From: Rhabdothermincola_A sp041688815
GTDB taxonomy: Bacteria > Actinomycetota > Acidimicrobiia > Acidimicrobiales > Acidimicrobilacustridaceae
Assembly: GCA_041688815.1 (NCBI GenBank)
Contig: JBDNHK010000057.1
Location: 81,193 to 145,192 of the forward strand
Direction: 5' to 3'
Length of the DNA stretch: 64,000 bases
Part shown: piece after piece, positions 16,687 to 26,254 of the stretch
Position numbering within the stretch: the first letter of the stretch is position 1
Layout of the letters: each line of letters starts with the position of its first letter
Position numbers and translations under genes: made by a program
The notes under the pieces: generated by a model
Seen by the model: the letters and a program-made list of their open reading frames with translations, nothing else
Database searches by the model: none
What the model was told of the DNA's origin: nothing

Positions 16687-18470
16687 GTGCTCGGTCCTTC
16701 GAGCGGTGCCCAGCCGATGGCGTCGATGGCGTTGGCGGCCCCGGCGGCGAGGCGGTCGTGCAGGGCCACGTTGGCGGAGCGGTCGGTGCCGGCCCGCATG
16801 ACGTGCACCCCACCGGCGGCCAGGGCGACACTCACCGCTGGTCCGACCTCCACGGCTTCCATGACCGGCTGGAGCGCGAGGCCATGGGCGGCCACCAGCT
16901 CGCCCAGGTGCACGCCGTGGGGGGTGCCGAAGAGCAGCTCGAAGCGGGCGGGGTCGAGCGTCGTGGCCTGAGGAAGGAAAGAGAAGATGCCGCCCCCGTC
17001 GTTGTCGACGACCACGATCACCAGGGCGACGTTACGACCAGCCAGGCCGAGCAGCCCGTTGCTGTCGTGCAGGAAGGCCACGTCGCCGATGAGCAACACG
17101 GTGGGAACGCCCGACAGCGCCACTCCGATCGCGGTGGAGACCACCCCGTCTATCCCGTTGGCCCCACGGTTGGCGTGCACGGTGAGCCCATCTCGTGAAC
17201 CGGCGAACCATTCCACGTCACGTACGGGCATCGAAGACGACACGACCAGCGCACCACCGGACGGCACCGCCGCGGTGACGGCACGGGCCACCCCGGGCTC
17301 GGTGACCGGCCCCGGGCCGTCGAGGGCCTCCACCAGCATGGCCTCGACGGCGTCGTCAGCTCTCCGCCACGCCTGCATCCACCCGGTCGTGGTCGTGGTG
17401 ACACTCGAGAGCAGAGGGGCGAGCTGTCGAGCGAAGGTACCCGGTTCGGCGGCCACCACCAGCGCGGCCGTACGGTCCGGGTCGAGCCACGTCCCGTCGC
17501 GCTCGACGAGGACCTGAGGCCCGGGCAATGACGCCAGCCATTGCCCCATCACCTTCGATGCCGGGGGCGCTCCGAACCGCAGCACGGCGTCGACGTCGCG
17601 AAGGGGACTCTCTGCCCGCAGGAGCGCGTCGCCGTGGGCGACGACGCTGGAGCGGTCGACCCGGCAGCCGCTGCGAGGGTCGGCCAGCACCGGCCACCCC
17701 AACGCCTCGGCCAGCGCCAGCACCCCGCCTGGGTCCGCCACCCCGCTCCCGGCCACGACGGCACCGCGGGTGGCGGGGCGCAACAGATCGGCGGTGGCCC
17801 TCACGTCGGCGGCACCGGCTTCGCGACGGCCCAGCACCCGATGCCAGGGAGCTCCATCAGCCCGAGCCGCCGGCAGGGTCAACGCCGAGCCGACCAGAGG
17901 CTCGCGTAGGGGGAGGTTGAGATGCACCGGACCGGCCGGCGAACCCGTGGCCTCGGCCACCACCCGGGCCCCAAGGCTGCGCCACGTGTACTGCACCGAG
18001 AGGTCAGGAGGACCGGGGTCGATGAACCAGCGGGCAGATCGACCGTAGAGATGGGTCTGGTCGACGGTCTGCGGGGCGCCGACGTCGCGCCGCTCGGGGG
18101 GCCGGTCGGCGGTGACAACGACCAGCGGCACCCGGTCGAGATGGGCCTCCACCACCGCCGGATGCACCTCCACCGCGGCGGTGCCGCTGGTGGTGAGCAC
18201 CACCGCCGGTCGACCCGTGGCCCGCCCCAGCCCGAGAGCCATGAATCCACCCGAGCGTTCGTCGTGGTGCACGTGCACCCGCACCCGGGCGTCGGCGGCC
18301 AGGGCCAGGGCCATCGGTGTGGACCGCGACCCCGGGCACACCACGGCGTCGGTGACACCGGCCCGCGCCCACTCGTCGACCAAGGTGGCGCAGAACGTGG
18401 CGTTCACCTCGCCCACCGACGGCCCGAGGGCCGGCTCGTGTGCCGGTGGTGAAGTCGAGTCGGCGGCCAC
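16683..18470 (-). CDS. menD: SEPHCHC synthase
   Basis: 595 residues, three-domain thiamine-diphosphate enzyme that joins 2-oxoglutarate to isochorismate in menaquinone synthesis. Motifs: VCPGSRSTPMALAL with the substrate-facing Arg, SGTAAVEVHPAVVEA, TADRPPE, ANRGANGIDG and the ThDP-binding VVVDNDGGGIFSFLPQ. GTG start at 18470 with TAGGCT at 18483-18478, seven-base spacer (leaderless). Transcribed divergently from menH, with only about 100 bp of shared regulatory DNA. Confidence 0.95.
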   Translation of the reverse strand: MAADSTSPPAHEPALGPSVGEVNATFCATLVDEWARAGVTDAVVCPGSRSTPMALALAADARVRVHVHHDERSGGFMALGLGRATGRPAVVLTTSGTAAVEVHPAVVEAHLDRVPLVVVTADRPPERRDVGAPQTVDQTHLYGRSARWFIDPGPPDLSVQYTWRSLGARVVAEATGSPAGPVHLNLPLREPLVGSALTLPAARADGAPWHRVLGRREAGAADVRATADLLRPATRGAVVAGSGVADPGGVLALAEALGWPVLADPRSGCRVDRSSVVAHGDALLRAESPLRDVDAVLRFGAPPASKVMGQWLASLPGPQVLVERDGTWLDPDRTAALVVAAEPGTFARQLAPLLSSVTTTTTGWMQAWRRADDAVEAMLVEALDGPGPVTEPGVARAVTAAVPSGGALVVSSSMPVRDVEWFAGSRDGLTVHANRGANGIDGVVSTAIGVALSGVPTVLLIGDVAFLHDSNGLLGLAGRNVALVIVVVDNDGGGIFSFLPQATTLDPARFELLFGTPHGVHLGELVAAHGLALQPVMEAVEVGPAVSVALAAGGVHVMRAGTDRSANVALHDRLAAGAANAIDAIGWAPLEGPST

Positions 18471-18572
18471 GATCCCCAGCCTACGGGGGCCTGATCCCCC
18501 ACCTGGCGCCGTGGGTCACCCCCGACTCTGCGACCGAGACCGAGCGACGCGCCGACCACTACCGTCCCGGTC

Positions 18573-19379
18573 GTGGCTCCCGACGACACGACCCGGCCGA
18601 ACGAGGAACTGGCCGTCGAACGGCTCGACGGGGGCGAGGGTTCCGAGCCTCTCGTCCTGGTACACGGTTTCACCCAGACCGCCCGGTGCTGGGGCCCGTT
18701 CGGCACCGATCTGGCCGCCACCCGCGACGTCGTGGCCGTCGATGCCCCCGGCCACGGCAGGTCCTCGACCGTAAGGGCCGATCTGAGCGAGGGCGCCGAG
18801 CTGCTGGGCGCGGTGGGCGGGCGAGCCACCTACGTCGGCTACTCGATGGGCGGACGCCTGGCGCTGCACCTGGCCCTGGCCCACCCCGACCTGGCGGACC
18901 GCCTGGTGCTCATCGGCGCCACCGCCGGCATCGACGACGAGGGCGAACGGGCCGAGCGCCGTCGCGCCGACGAGCGTCTGGCCGACCACCTCGAGGACGT
19001 GGGCGTCGACGCCTTCCTCGAGGAATGGCTCGCCCAGCCGTTGTTCGCCGCCCTCTCCCCCGATGCCGCCTGCCTCCCCGAGCGCCGTCGTAACAGCGCG
19101 GCCGGGTTGGCGTCGAGTCTGCGCCTGGCCGGCACCGGCACCCAGCGGCCCCTCTGGGATGAGCTGAGCCGGCTCACCATGCCGGTGCTGCTGCTGGTCG
19201 GCGTCCAGGACCGCAAGTTCACCGCGCTCGCCGAGCGCATGGCCTCCGCCATCGGCCCTCGGGCCACCATCTGCGCCGTCGCCGGTGCCGGCCACTCGGT
19301 GCACCTGGAGGCCCCGACCCCGACGGCGACCCTCCTCGGCCAGTGGCTCGACGACCACCCGATCGAACGAGCCGGGTAG
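18573..19379 (+). CDS. menH: Alpha/beta hydrolase, probable SHCHC synthase
   Basis: 268 residues. Fold and motifs of MenH-like hydrolases: VLVHGFTQTARCW, DAPGHGRS, nucleophile elbow GYSMGGR, an Asp in VGVQDRKF and the catalytic His in GAGHSVHLE. In menaquinone synthesis MenH removes pyruvate from SEPHCHC, the MenD product, and the divergent menD neighbour supports that role. Many related hydrolases have other substrates, so function is probable only. Leaderless GTG: TACCGT at 18560-18565, seven-base spacer. Confidence 0.8.
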   Translation: MAPDDTTRPNEELAVERLDGGEGSEPLVLVHGFTQTARCWGPFGTDLAATRDVVAVDAPGHGRSSTVRADLSEGAELLGAVGGRATYVGYSMGGRLALHLALAHPDLADRLVLIGATAGIDDEGERAERRRADERLADHLEDVGVDAFLEEWLAQPLFAALSPDAACLPERRRNSAAGLASSLRLAGTGTQRPLWDELSRLTMPVLLLVGVQDRKFTALAERMASAIGPRATICAVAGAGHSVHLEAPTPTATLLGQWLDDHPIERAG

Positions 19380-19451
19380 CCGGGAGGCCCAAGAAGGCGG
19401 AATCCGGTGGATCCTCGGGTTCGGGATCGACCCCCTGCTAGACCTCGCGCC

Positions 19452-21034
19452 ATGGTCAGCCCGAGCTCAGTTCCACATTCTCACCGGCCTCGCCGCCACG
19501 CCCTTCCCGGTGCAGCGCTGCTGGTCACCGCCGTTCTCCTCTTGGGCGCCTGGACGTCGGATGACTCGTCGAGCTCGACCACCGCCACCACTGCGGTGGG
19601 CGCACTGCCTCCCACCCCCCAGGCCATCATCGACTCGCCCCCCTGGCAGTTCGGGCAGTGGAACTACCAGGCCGTCGATCTCGACAGCGGCGAAGCCGTG
19701 TACTCGGCCAACGCCGACACGATCGGACTCATGGCATCGAACACCAAGAACTTCACCGTCGGCGACTTCTTCGACACCTACGGCACGCAGGCGACCCCGA
19801 GACACCCGTGTACGCCATCGGGAGTCGAGATGCCGGGTCCCTGCAGGGCGACCTCGTCATCGTCGGCGCCGGCGACTTCATCCTGGGTTCTCGCGGTGTG
19901 CTGGCCGGTGATCTCCAGTGGAACTCGCCCGACCACGTCTGTTGTTACGCCTCCCCCACCGCGACGCCCGTCGCCGCCGATCCTCTGGCCGGGCTGAACG
20001 CCATGGCCGCCCAGGTGGCCGTCGCCGGAATCATCAGCGTCAACGAGGACGTGCTCGTCGACAACCGCCTCTGGGACCCCTTCGAGACCAAGGAAGGCGT
20101 CGTGACGCCGTTGACGGTGAACGACAACCTCCTCGACCTCGCCTTGAAGCCGGGGGCGGCCGCCGGCCAACGCGCGGCCCTGAAAACCATCCCGACCACC
20201 GCCTTCTTCGAGGTCGTGAACGAGGTCACCACCATCGCCGCGGGAGGTGAGGCCGACGTCACGACCACGGTCGACGCCACCAACCGGGTGGTCGTCCGGG
20301 GCGAACTGCCCGCCGATGCCGACACCTACAACACCGGCGTGTTCGCTCCGGACCCGTCGGCCTACGCCCGAGCCCTGTTCATCGAGGCGCTCGGGCGCGC
20401 CGGTGTCACCGTCGCCGCGTCGCTCTCGGTGACCACCGGCACGCTGCCGGCCGAGGGCACCTACACCGCCCCGACCAAGGTCGCCGCCCTCACCTCTCCC
20501 CCGTCCGACGTCCTGGCCGAGGTCGTGCAGAAGGTCAGTCACAACCGTGGGGCCGAGACGCTGCTGTGTCTGATGGCGGTGAAGGCCGGCTCCAAGGACT
20601 GCAAGGACGGCAAGGACGGGGTACCGACCATCATCTCGATCGTCGGGAAGTCCGGCACCGACCAGCGGGCTGTCTTCGTCTACGACGGTGAGGGCACCGA
20701 CCCCTCCTCCACGACTCCGGCGGCGATGGTGTCGTTCCTCACCTGGGCCGACAAGCAGCCGTGGGCCAAGGCCTACCGCGACGCCATGCCGGACCTCAAG
20801 AACGACGCCACCATCCGGGTGAAGGGCGGCACGAGCGCGCGGGGTCCCAACCCGCCGATGTCCGCGCTCTTCCCGGTGAACGCGGAGTCCGGCTACATCA
20901 CCACCGCCAGCGGCAAGCGTCTCGCCGTCTCCTTCCTGGCGACCAACGGCTCGTGGCCAACCCTCCCCGAGGGGCTGGCGGGAGGCGGACCGGCGGTCCA
21001 GGACATGCTGAAGCAGATCCAAGCCGCCGGCTGA
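19452..21034 (+). pseudogene. dacB: D-alanyl-D-alanine carboxypeptidase (S13/PBP4 family), one-base frameshift
   Basis: All three penicillin-binding motifs are present: SNTK (S-X2-K) after LMA, SHN in QKVSHNRGAE, and KGG in VKGGTSA. An N-terminal hydrophobic segment (GAALLVTAVLLLGAW) would export it. The frame breaks between residues FFDTYGTQATP and ETPVYAIGS; adding one C to the CCCC run at 19795-19798 restores a continuous protein of about 527 residues, a normal length. The enzyme would trim peptidoglycan stem peptides in the cell wall. The rest is undamaged, so a base-calling error is likely, though real inactivation is possible. ATG 19452 is the start best placed for the signal segment; no clear -10 was found. 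Confidence 0.8.
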
Positions 21035-21121
21035 CCCGAAAGGGGGACCTGTCGCGCCAGGTCGTCGCGGATGACGGTCGGCACGTAGGCGTCGGCGGCG
21101 GCGCAGAGGGCGTCGACCACC

Positions 21122-21190
21122 TCACCGATCCGGGCCGGCACGGTCGGGGATCAGGTTGCCGGTGCCGAGAAGGGTGACGGTGAGGCTCAT
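21122..21190 (-). pseudogene. Remnant of a metallo-beta-lactamase-fold protein (N-terminus only)
   Basis: 22 codons reading MSLTVTLLGTGNLIPDRAGP, which looks like the first strand and turn of MBL-fold hydrolases, then a TGA. The ATG overlaps the TetR stop by four bases (ATGA) and has GAGGGAG as ribosome-binding site, so it was once a coupled second gene. Downstream a different frame reads DALCAAADAYVPTVIRDDL, which may be another fragment. The zinc motif HxHxDH is absent. Confidence 0.35.
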
Positions 21191-21624
21191 CGGACTCCCT
21201 CGGATTCTCCGTTGGTGTCGGCGTCGAGCGCCGCGGCGGCGAGGACGGCGGCCACCGCACGGGCGGTCGTCCTCTCGGTCGCCGCCGGCGAGAACCCCCG
21301 CTCGCGGCGGAGGTGGTCGAGGGCGTCGAACCCGAGCAGCACGTCGAGTGTCGCGGCGATCTCGCGAGCCGCCGCCCGGTCCAGCGGGACCATCCGCATC
21401 CGACTGCGATCCATGGCGGCGCAGATCATGTTGTCGGTGTCCTCGAAGTACCGGTGCACCGACCGAATCGAGACGCCCGAGCGGACGGCCACCTCGGCCG
21501 GGCCCGGCGTGAGCGAGCCTTCGGTGAACATATCGATCACGGCATCGAGCACGGCATCGCGATTGCGCTCGCGGCGCGCCGATCGGCCGTCGATCGTTGC
21601 CGCCAACCCCGGTCCCTCGGCCAT
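21187..21624 (-). CDS. TetR-family transcriptional regulator (short)
   Basis: 145 residues from ATG 21624. N-terminal helix-turn-helix: RDAVLDAVIDMFTEG, then AEVAVRSGVSIRSVHRYFED, the typical TetR recognition region. The ligand-binding half is about 90 residues, shorter than the usual 140, so the protein may be truncated or belong to a short subfamily. It probably controlled the coupled gene after it, now a remnant. A longer frame upstream (to 21834) lacks family-like sequence. Ligand unknown. Confidence 0.7.
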   Translation of the reverse strand: MAEGPGLAATIDGRSARRERNRDAVLDAVIDMFTEGSLTPGPAEVAVRSGVSIRSVHRYFEDTDNMICAAMDRSRMRMVPLDRAAAREIAATLDVLLGFDALDHLRRERGFSPAATERTTARAVAAVLAAAALDADTNGESEGVR

Positions 21625-21660
21625 TGGCGACTCACTAACTGCCAGAACCCGTTCGGCCCG

Positions 21661-22107
21661 GTGAGAGGCCCCACGACCACCGACGCCCCTTGCCGGCTCA
21701 TCTCCGACAATTGCGGTGAGCGCTTCGGCGAGGTGCTCGCCGTGTTCGCCGAGGGCGACGGATTCGGGGGGCGGGTGGTCCACACCACCGAGCACGTCGC
21801 CCCCGTCCTGCCGGACGAGCCCGAGAACTCGCACCCTGCCGACCCGACCCCGCCCAACCGGAGGGAGGCAGAAGATCAGGCACCCAGCCAGAGGCCGGCG
21901 GCCAACACCACCCCGAACACGAGTTGCAGTCGTCCCGTCGCCCCGAGCACGGGGATTAGCGCGGCGCCCTTCGTCCCCTCCAACACTTTCTGCACCGGAG
22001 GCCGGGCCAGCAGCACGGTGAACAGCGCCGCGGCAGCAATGGGGCGGCCCGACAGCCCGGCCAGGAAAGGCACGGTGACGAACGTGACGCCGATGAGGGC
22101 GGTGTAG
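21661..22107 (+). other. Doubtful ORF or gene fragment opposite the end of menA
   Basis: GTG-started frame whose first 65 or so codons are GC3-rich and look protein-like (CRLISDNCGERFGEVLAVF), diverging from the TetR gene by 36 bases. From about 21876 on it is antisense to menA and loses coding character. No family recognised. It may be a broken gene belonging to the same decayed segment as the MBL remnant. Confidence 0.2.
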
Positions 22108-22778
22108 AGGATGCGCGTCCGCTGGTCACCGAGACGAACAGCCAAAGTTCGTTTGCCGGCATCGGTGTCGCCGGGGATGTCACGCAGGTTGTTGACCACC
22201 AGCAACGCAGTGGCGAGCAGGCCGACCGGCACGGACACCCCTAGGGTGAGCGGCGTGAACCGCTCGGTCTGCACGAAGGCGGAGCCGCTGGTGGCCACCA
22301 CACCGAAGAACATGAACACGAACGCCTCACCGAGCCCGGCGTAGCCGTAAGGCCGGGGTCCACCCGTGTAGAACCAAGCCGCAGCGATGGCGGCCACACC
22401 GACCACGAGCAACCACCACGTGGTAGCCGCAGCCAACGCCAGCCCGGCCACCGCCGCCACCGCGAACGACAGACAGGCCGCCCGCTTCACCGCCGCCGCC
22501 GGCTTCGCCCCCGACGCGACCAGGCGCATCGGCCCCACCCGTTCGTCGTCGGTGCCCCGCACGCCGTCGGAGTAGTCGTTGGCGTAGTTCACCCCCACCT
22601 GGAGCGCCAACGACACGACCAGAGCGGCGGCGAACCGCCACGCCATGATGCCTTTGCCGGTCCCGTCGAACCCGTCCATGCCGGCAACGGCCGCGGTGCC
22701 CACCAGCACCGGCACCAGCGCAGCCGGCAGGGTGCGGGGCCGGGCCCCTTGGATCCAGGCGTTCATGTCGGCCAGCAT
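21876..22778 (-). CDS. menA: 1,4-dihydroxy-2-naphthoate polyprenyltransferase
   Basis: About 300 residues, UbiA-superfamily membrane prenyltransferase that attaches the isoprenoid chain to DHNA, giving demethylmenaquinone. First Asp-rich motif NYANDYSDG, second region NNLRDIPGDTDAGKRTLAVRLG, and the typical start WIQGARPRTLPAAL. Eight or so membrane helices. The start is uncertain: ATG 22778 (used here), ATG 22766 and GTG 22814 are in frame, and no clear -10 or strong ribosome site decides. Divergent from menE with a short shared promoter region. Confidence 0.93.
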   Translation of the reverse strand: MLADMNAWIQGARPRTLPAALVPVLVGTAAVAGMDGFDGTGKGIMAWRFAAALVVSLALQVGVNYANDYSDGVRGTDDERVGPMRLVASGAKPAAAVKRAACLSFAVAAVAGLALAAATTWWLLVVGVAAIAAAWFYTGGPRPYGYAGLGEAFVFMFFGVVATSGSAFVQTERFTPLTLGVSVPVGLLATALLVVNNLRDIPGDTDAGKRTLAVRLGDQRTRILYTALIGVTFVTVPFLAGLSGRPIAAAALFTVLLARPPVQKVLEGTKGAALIPVLGATGRLQLVFGVVLAAGLWLGA

Positions 22779-22843
22779 GGCCCGGACCCCGACGGTGAGC
22801 CGAATCCCTGACACGACCCATCGCGCCGTTAGCCTCCCGAACG

Positions 22844-23959
22844 ATGCGAGAACTGGTGGCTGTGGCCCTCACCGGACCCGAGTTCGTCGCCGCCCTGCGC
22901 CGAGCCTGGGACTCAGGCGACGCCGTGCTGCCGCTCGACCCCCGGCTGCCACCGGCGGCGGTGAAGGCCACGATCGACGCGCTGGCCCCCAGCCGCCTGG
23001 TCGACGCACGTGGCGAGACGTCGAAGCTGGCCGGCGGGCACACGGTCGAGGACGGCGATGCCCTCGTGGTGCTCACCAGCGGCAGCACCGGCGTCCCCAA
23101 GGGCGTGGTGCACACCCACGACAGCGTGAAGGCGTCGGCCCTGGCCACCAGCGGGGCCCTCGGCGTCGACCCCGTGTCGGACCGCTGGCTGTGCTGCCTG
23201 CCCGTGTCGCACATCGCCGGGCTGTCGGTCATCACCCGGGCCCTCACCCTCGGTGTCGGCCTCGAAGTGCACCACGGCTTCGACGCCGACGCCGTGGTCG
23301 ACGCTGCCCGCCGCGGCGCCACCCTCACCACGGTGGTGCCCACCGCCCTCGCCCGCTTCGAACCGGCCCTGTTCCGGGCCATCGTCGTCGGCGGTTCCGC
23401 TCCCCCGGCCGTGATCCCGCCCAACTGCCGCATCAGCTACGGGCTCACCGAAACGGGCAGCGCCGTGGCCTACGACGGCTACGCCCTCGCCGGGGTCGAG
23501 CTGCGATCGCTCGACGGGGAACTGCTGGTGCGCGGACCGATGCTGCTGAGGGGCTACCGCGACGGCACCACCCCCGTCGATGCCGAAGGGTGGCTGCACA
23601 CCGACGACGCCGGCGTGGTGCACCCCGACGGCCGCCTCGAGGTGCACGGCCGACGCGGCGACCTCATCATCACCGGCGGCGAGAACGTGTGGCCCACACC
23701 GATCGAACGGTTGCTGCACGACCTGGCTTCGGTCGCCGAGGTCGCGATCGTGGGCCGACCCGACGACCAGTGGGGCCAGGTGGTCACGGCGGTGATCGTG
23801 CCCACCGACCCCGACACCCCGCCCACCCTCGACGAACTGAAGGCGTTGCTGCGCGAGACCCTCCCCGCCTACTGCGCGCCCCGTCGCCTGGAGCTGGTCG
23901 ACTCGCTCCCCCGCACCCTCATCGGGAAGGTGGCGCGTCGCTCCCTCGACGGAGGCTGA
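22844..23959 (+). CDS. menE: o-succinylbenzoate-CoA ligase
   Basis: 371 residues, short form of the ANL ligase that activates o-succinylbenzoate with ATP and CoA. P-loop VLTSGSTGVPKGVVHTH, then CCLPVSHIAGL, SYGLTETGSA, GWLHTDDAG, ITGGENVWPTPIE and the C-terminal catalytic lysine in LIGKVARR. Its place beside menA supports MenE over other acyl ligases. Leaderless ATG: TAGCCT at 22830-22835, eight-base spacer. Ends 10 bases before the convergent SDR gene. Confidence 0.93.
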   Translation: MRELVAVALTGPEFVAALRRAWDSGDAVLPLDPRLPPAAVKATIDALAPSRLVDARGETSKLAGGHTVEDGDALVVLTSGSTGVPKGVVHTHDSVKASALATSGALGVDPVSDRWLCCLPVSHIAGLSVITRALTLGVGLEVHHGFDADAVVDAARRGATLTTVVPTALARFEPALFRAIVVGGSAPPAVIPPNCRISYGLTETGSAVAYDGYALAGVELRSLDGELLVRGPMLLRGYRDGTTPVDAEGWLHTDDAGVVHPDGRLEVHGRRGDLIITGGENVWPTPIERLLHDLASVAEVAIVGRPDDQWGQVVTAVIVPTDPDTPPTLDELKALLRETLPAYCAPRRLELVDSLPRTLIGKVARRSLDGG

Positions 23960-23969
23960 ACAAGGCTGC

Positions 23970-24716
23970 TCAGGCGCCGCGCATCAGCACGCCCCCGTCG
24001 ACGACCAGCGTCTGACCGGTGATCCACGACGCCGCATCGCTGGCCAGGAACACCACGGCGTGGGCGATGTCGGACGGCTCGCCCAGCCGCTTCAGGGGCA
24101 TGCGACGGGCGATGGCCTCCTCGTCGGCCTCCCACAGGGCGCGGGCCATGTCCGTCTTCACCAGACCGGGCGCCACGGCGTTGACCCGCACCCCCGGCGC
24201 CAGCTCGGCGGCCAGGGTGCGGGTCAGGTGGATGAGCGCAGCCTTGGTGCCGTTGTAGATGCCGATGCCGGGCTCGACCGACAGGCCCCCGACCGACGAG
24301 ATGTTGACAATGGCCCCACCCCGGTCGCGCATCGACGCCTCCCACACCAGGCGCGACCACACGAGCGGGCCCTTCCAGTTCACCAGCACGGTCTTGTCGA
24401 ACTGACTGTCGGCGATGTCGAGGGTGGGTCCGTAGTAGGGGTTGGTGGCGGCGTTGTTGACCAGGATGTCGACGGCCCCGAAGCGATCGACGGTGGCGGC
24501 CACACAGGCCTCGGCCGCGTCGGGGTCACCGGCATTGGCGGCGAACACCGCGGTGTCGCCGTCGATGGCGGCCGCCGCAAGCTCGAGGGCGTCGAGCTTG
24601 CGCGACGACAGCATCACCGCCGCCCCACTGGCGGCGAGTGCCGCAGCCGTGGCCGCACCGATGCCCTTCGACGCACCGGTCACCAACGCCACCTTGCCGT
24701 CCAGTCGCAGATCCAT
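23970..24716 (-). CDS. Short-chain dehydrogenase/reductase
   Basis: 248 residues, classical SDR. Cofactor motif TGASKGIG at about 14-21, NNAA motif (LVNNAATNP), and catalytic Ser-Tyr-Lys in NISSVGG and YNGTKAAL. Resembles 3-oxoacyl-ACP reductase-like and 'glucose dehydrogenase-like' SDRs; the substrate cannot be told. C-terminal VVDGGVLMRG. Leaderless ATG: TAGGTT at 24728-24723, six-base spacer. Convergent with menE and divergent from the crotonase. Confidence 0.9.
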   Translation of the reverse strand: MDLRLDGKVALVTGASKGIGAATAAALAASGAAVMLSSRKLDALELAAAAIDGDTAVFAANAGDPDAAEACVAATVDRFGAVDILVNNAATNPYYGPTLDIADSQFDKTVLVNWKGPLVWSRLVWEASMRDRGGAIVNISSVGGLSVEPGIGIYNGTKAALIHLTRTLAAELAPGVRVNAVAPGLVKTDMARALWEADEEAIARRMPLKRLGEPSDIAHAVVFLASDAASWITGQTLVVDGGVLMRGA

Positions 24717-24803
24717 CGGCGCAACCTAGCCACCAGGACATGGCCCAGCTGCCAGTCGGTCCGTGGCAAGGTGCAACCGCCGCCCGACGCCGAGGAGACC
24801 ACG

Positions 24804-25634
24804 ATGGCCGACACGCCGACCGCACCGATCGAACCCACCCTGCTGGTGGAACGCGACGGGCCGGTGCTGATCCTCACCATGAACCGACCGCACCGACGCA
24901 ACGCCCTGGTGCCCGACATGCTGGTGCGCTTCGCCGACGCCTGGGAGCTGGCCGACAACGACGACTCGATCCGCGCCGTGATCCTCACCGGTACCGGTGC
25001 CGTGGCCTACTGCGCCGGCGGCGACCTGGCCGACGGCTGGATGTCCGGTGAGCTCACCGGGGAGGCGAAGCTCATCCAGCAGCGGCTGAGAGACGACCCC
25101 GGCATCACCGGCCGAGGGCTACTGCTCACGCACTGGTGTCGCAAGCCGATCATCGCCGCGGTCAACGGTCAGTGCCTGGGCGGAGGATGTGAGATGTTGC
25201 AGTCGACCGACATCCGCATCGCCGAGGCGCATGCCACGTTCGGCGTGCCCGAGGCCAAGCGGGGCCTCATCGCCGGCGCCGGGTCGACCATGCGCCTGAA
25301 GCGCCAGATCCCCTACGCCGTGGCCATGGACATGCTGCTCACCGGCCGCATCCTCGACGCCGAGGAAGCCCTGCGCTGGGGATTGGTGAGCCACGTCGTG
25401 GACAGCGGACAGGGGATGGTCAAGGCCCGCGAGGTGGCCGAGGTGATCTGCGCCAACGGCCCCCTGTCGGTGGCCGCGGCCAAGGCGTCGGTCATCGAGA
25501 CCGGATGGTTGCCCGAAGCCGAGGCCCAGCCCATCGAGATCTCCCACGTGATCCCGGTGATGAGCTCGGCCGACGCCAAGGAAGGCATGAGGGCCTTCAC
25601 CGAGAAGCGCACCCCGAACTTCGAAGGACGATGA
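24804..25634 (+). CDS. Crotonase-family enoyl-CoA hydratase/isomerase
   Basis: 276 residues. Crotonase core: MNRPHRRNAL, the oxyanion hole segments AYCAGGDLADG and VNGQCLGGGCEMLQSTD, and FGVPEAKRGLIAGAG with the catalytic Glu position. It acts on an enoyl- or acyl-CoA; the signature does not match MenB (naphthoate synthase), so it does not fill that gap in the men set. Ribosome site GAGGAG precedes ATG by about six bases. Its stop overlaps the PfpI gene by four bases. Confidence 0.88.
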   Translation: MADTPTAPIEPTLLVERDGPVLILTMNRPHRRNALVPDMLVRFADAWELADNDDSIRAVILTGTGAVAYCAGGDLADGWMSGELTGEAKLIQQRLRDDPGITGRGLLLTHWCRKPIIAAVNGQCLGGGCEMLQSTDIRIAEAHATFGVPEAKRGLIAGAGSTMRLKRQIPYAVAMDMLLTGRILDAEEALRWGLVSHVVDSGQGMVKAREVAEVICANGPLSVAAAKASVIETGWLPEAEAQPIEISHVIPVMSSADAKEGMRAFTEKRTPNFEGR

Positions 25635-26254
25635 CCGTGGACCCCACCCGCATCGACATCCCGGTCTACGACGGCATCGACGAGCTCGACGCCGTCGGCC
25701 CCCTCGAGGTCCTGCGCAGCGCGGTGGCCGCCGGCGCCGACCTCGACATCCGCCTCGTCACCCGGCTACCGGCCCGCCAGGTGACCGGCACGTTCGGTCT
25801 ACGGCTCGAACCCGACGGGGTGTTCGAACCCGGCGCGGCAGGCGTGGTGATCCTGCCCGGTGGTGGCTGGGCCACCAAGGCCGATCGCGGTACCTGGGGC
25901 GAAGTCCGCCGGGGCGACCTGCTCCCGCTGCTGGCCGCCTGCGCCGAGGCCGGCGCCCTGATGGCCAGCGTGTGCACCGGAGCCATGTTGCTGGCCCACG
26001 CCGGGGTGATCGGTGAACGACCGGCCACCACCCACCACGCCGCCCGCGAAGACCTCTTCGCCACCGGCGCCCGGGTGCTCGACGAGCGCGTGGTCGACGA
26101 CGGCGACCTGGTCACCGCCGCCGGGGTCACCAGCGGGATCGACCTGGCGCTGCACCTGGTCGAACGCATCGTGGGCCCGGCCGCCGCCGACGCCGCCGCC
26201 CGACGGATGGAACACACCCGGGTGCCGGCCTACATGGCGGACGGGATCAGCTGA
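25631..26254 (+). CDS. DJ-1/PfpI-family protein
   Basis: 207 residues, glutamine-amidotransferase-like fold. Nucleophile elbow SVCTGAMLLAHAG with the conserved Cys, preceded by VVILPGGGW and followed by TTHH. The pattern suits the isonitrile-hydratase/ThiJ-like branch; true protease activity is unlikely. Starts with ATGA overlap on the crotonase stop, so the two are co-translated. The 3' end overlaps the convergent aldo/keto reductase by eight bases. Confidence 0.85.
   Translation: MTVDPTRIDIPVYDGIDELDAVGPLEVLRSAVAAGADLDIRLVTRLPARQVTGTFGLRLEPDGVFEPGAAGVVILPGGGWATKADRGTWGEVRRGDLLPLLAACAEAGALMASVCTGAMLLAHAGVIGERPATTHHAAREDLFATGARVLDERVVDDGDLVTAAGVTSGIDLALHLVERIVGPAAADAAARRMEHTRVPAYMADGIS

Noticed and set aside
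24804..25634. Crotonase as MenB
   Set aside because: The active-site segments match general enoyl-CoA hydratases, not naphthoate synthase, and it is coupled to a PfpI gene rather than men genes.
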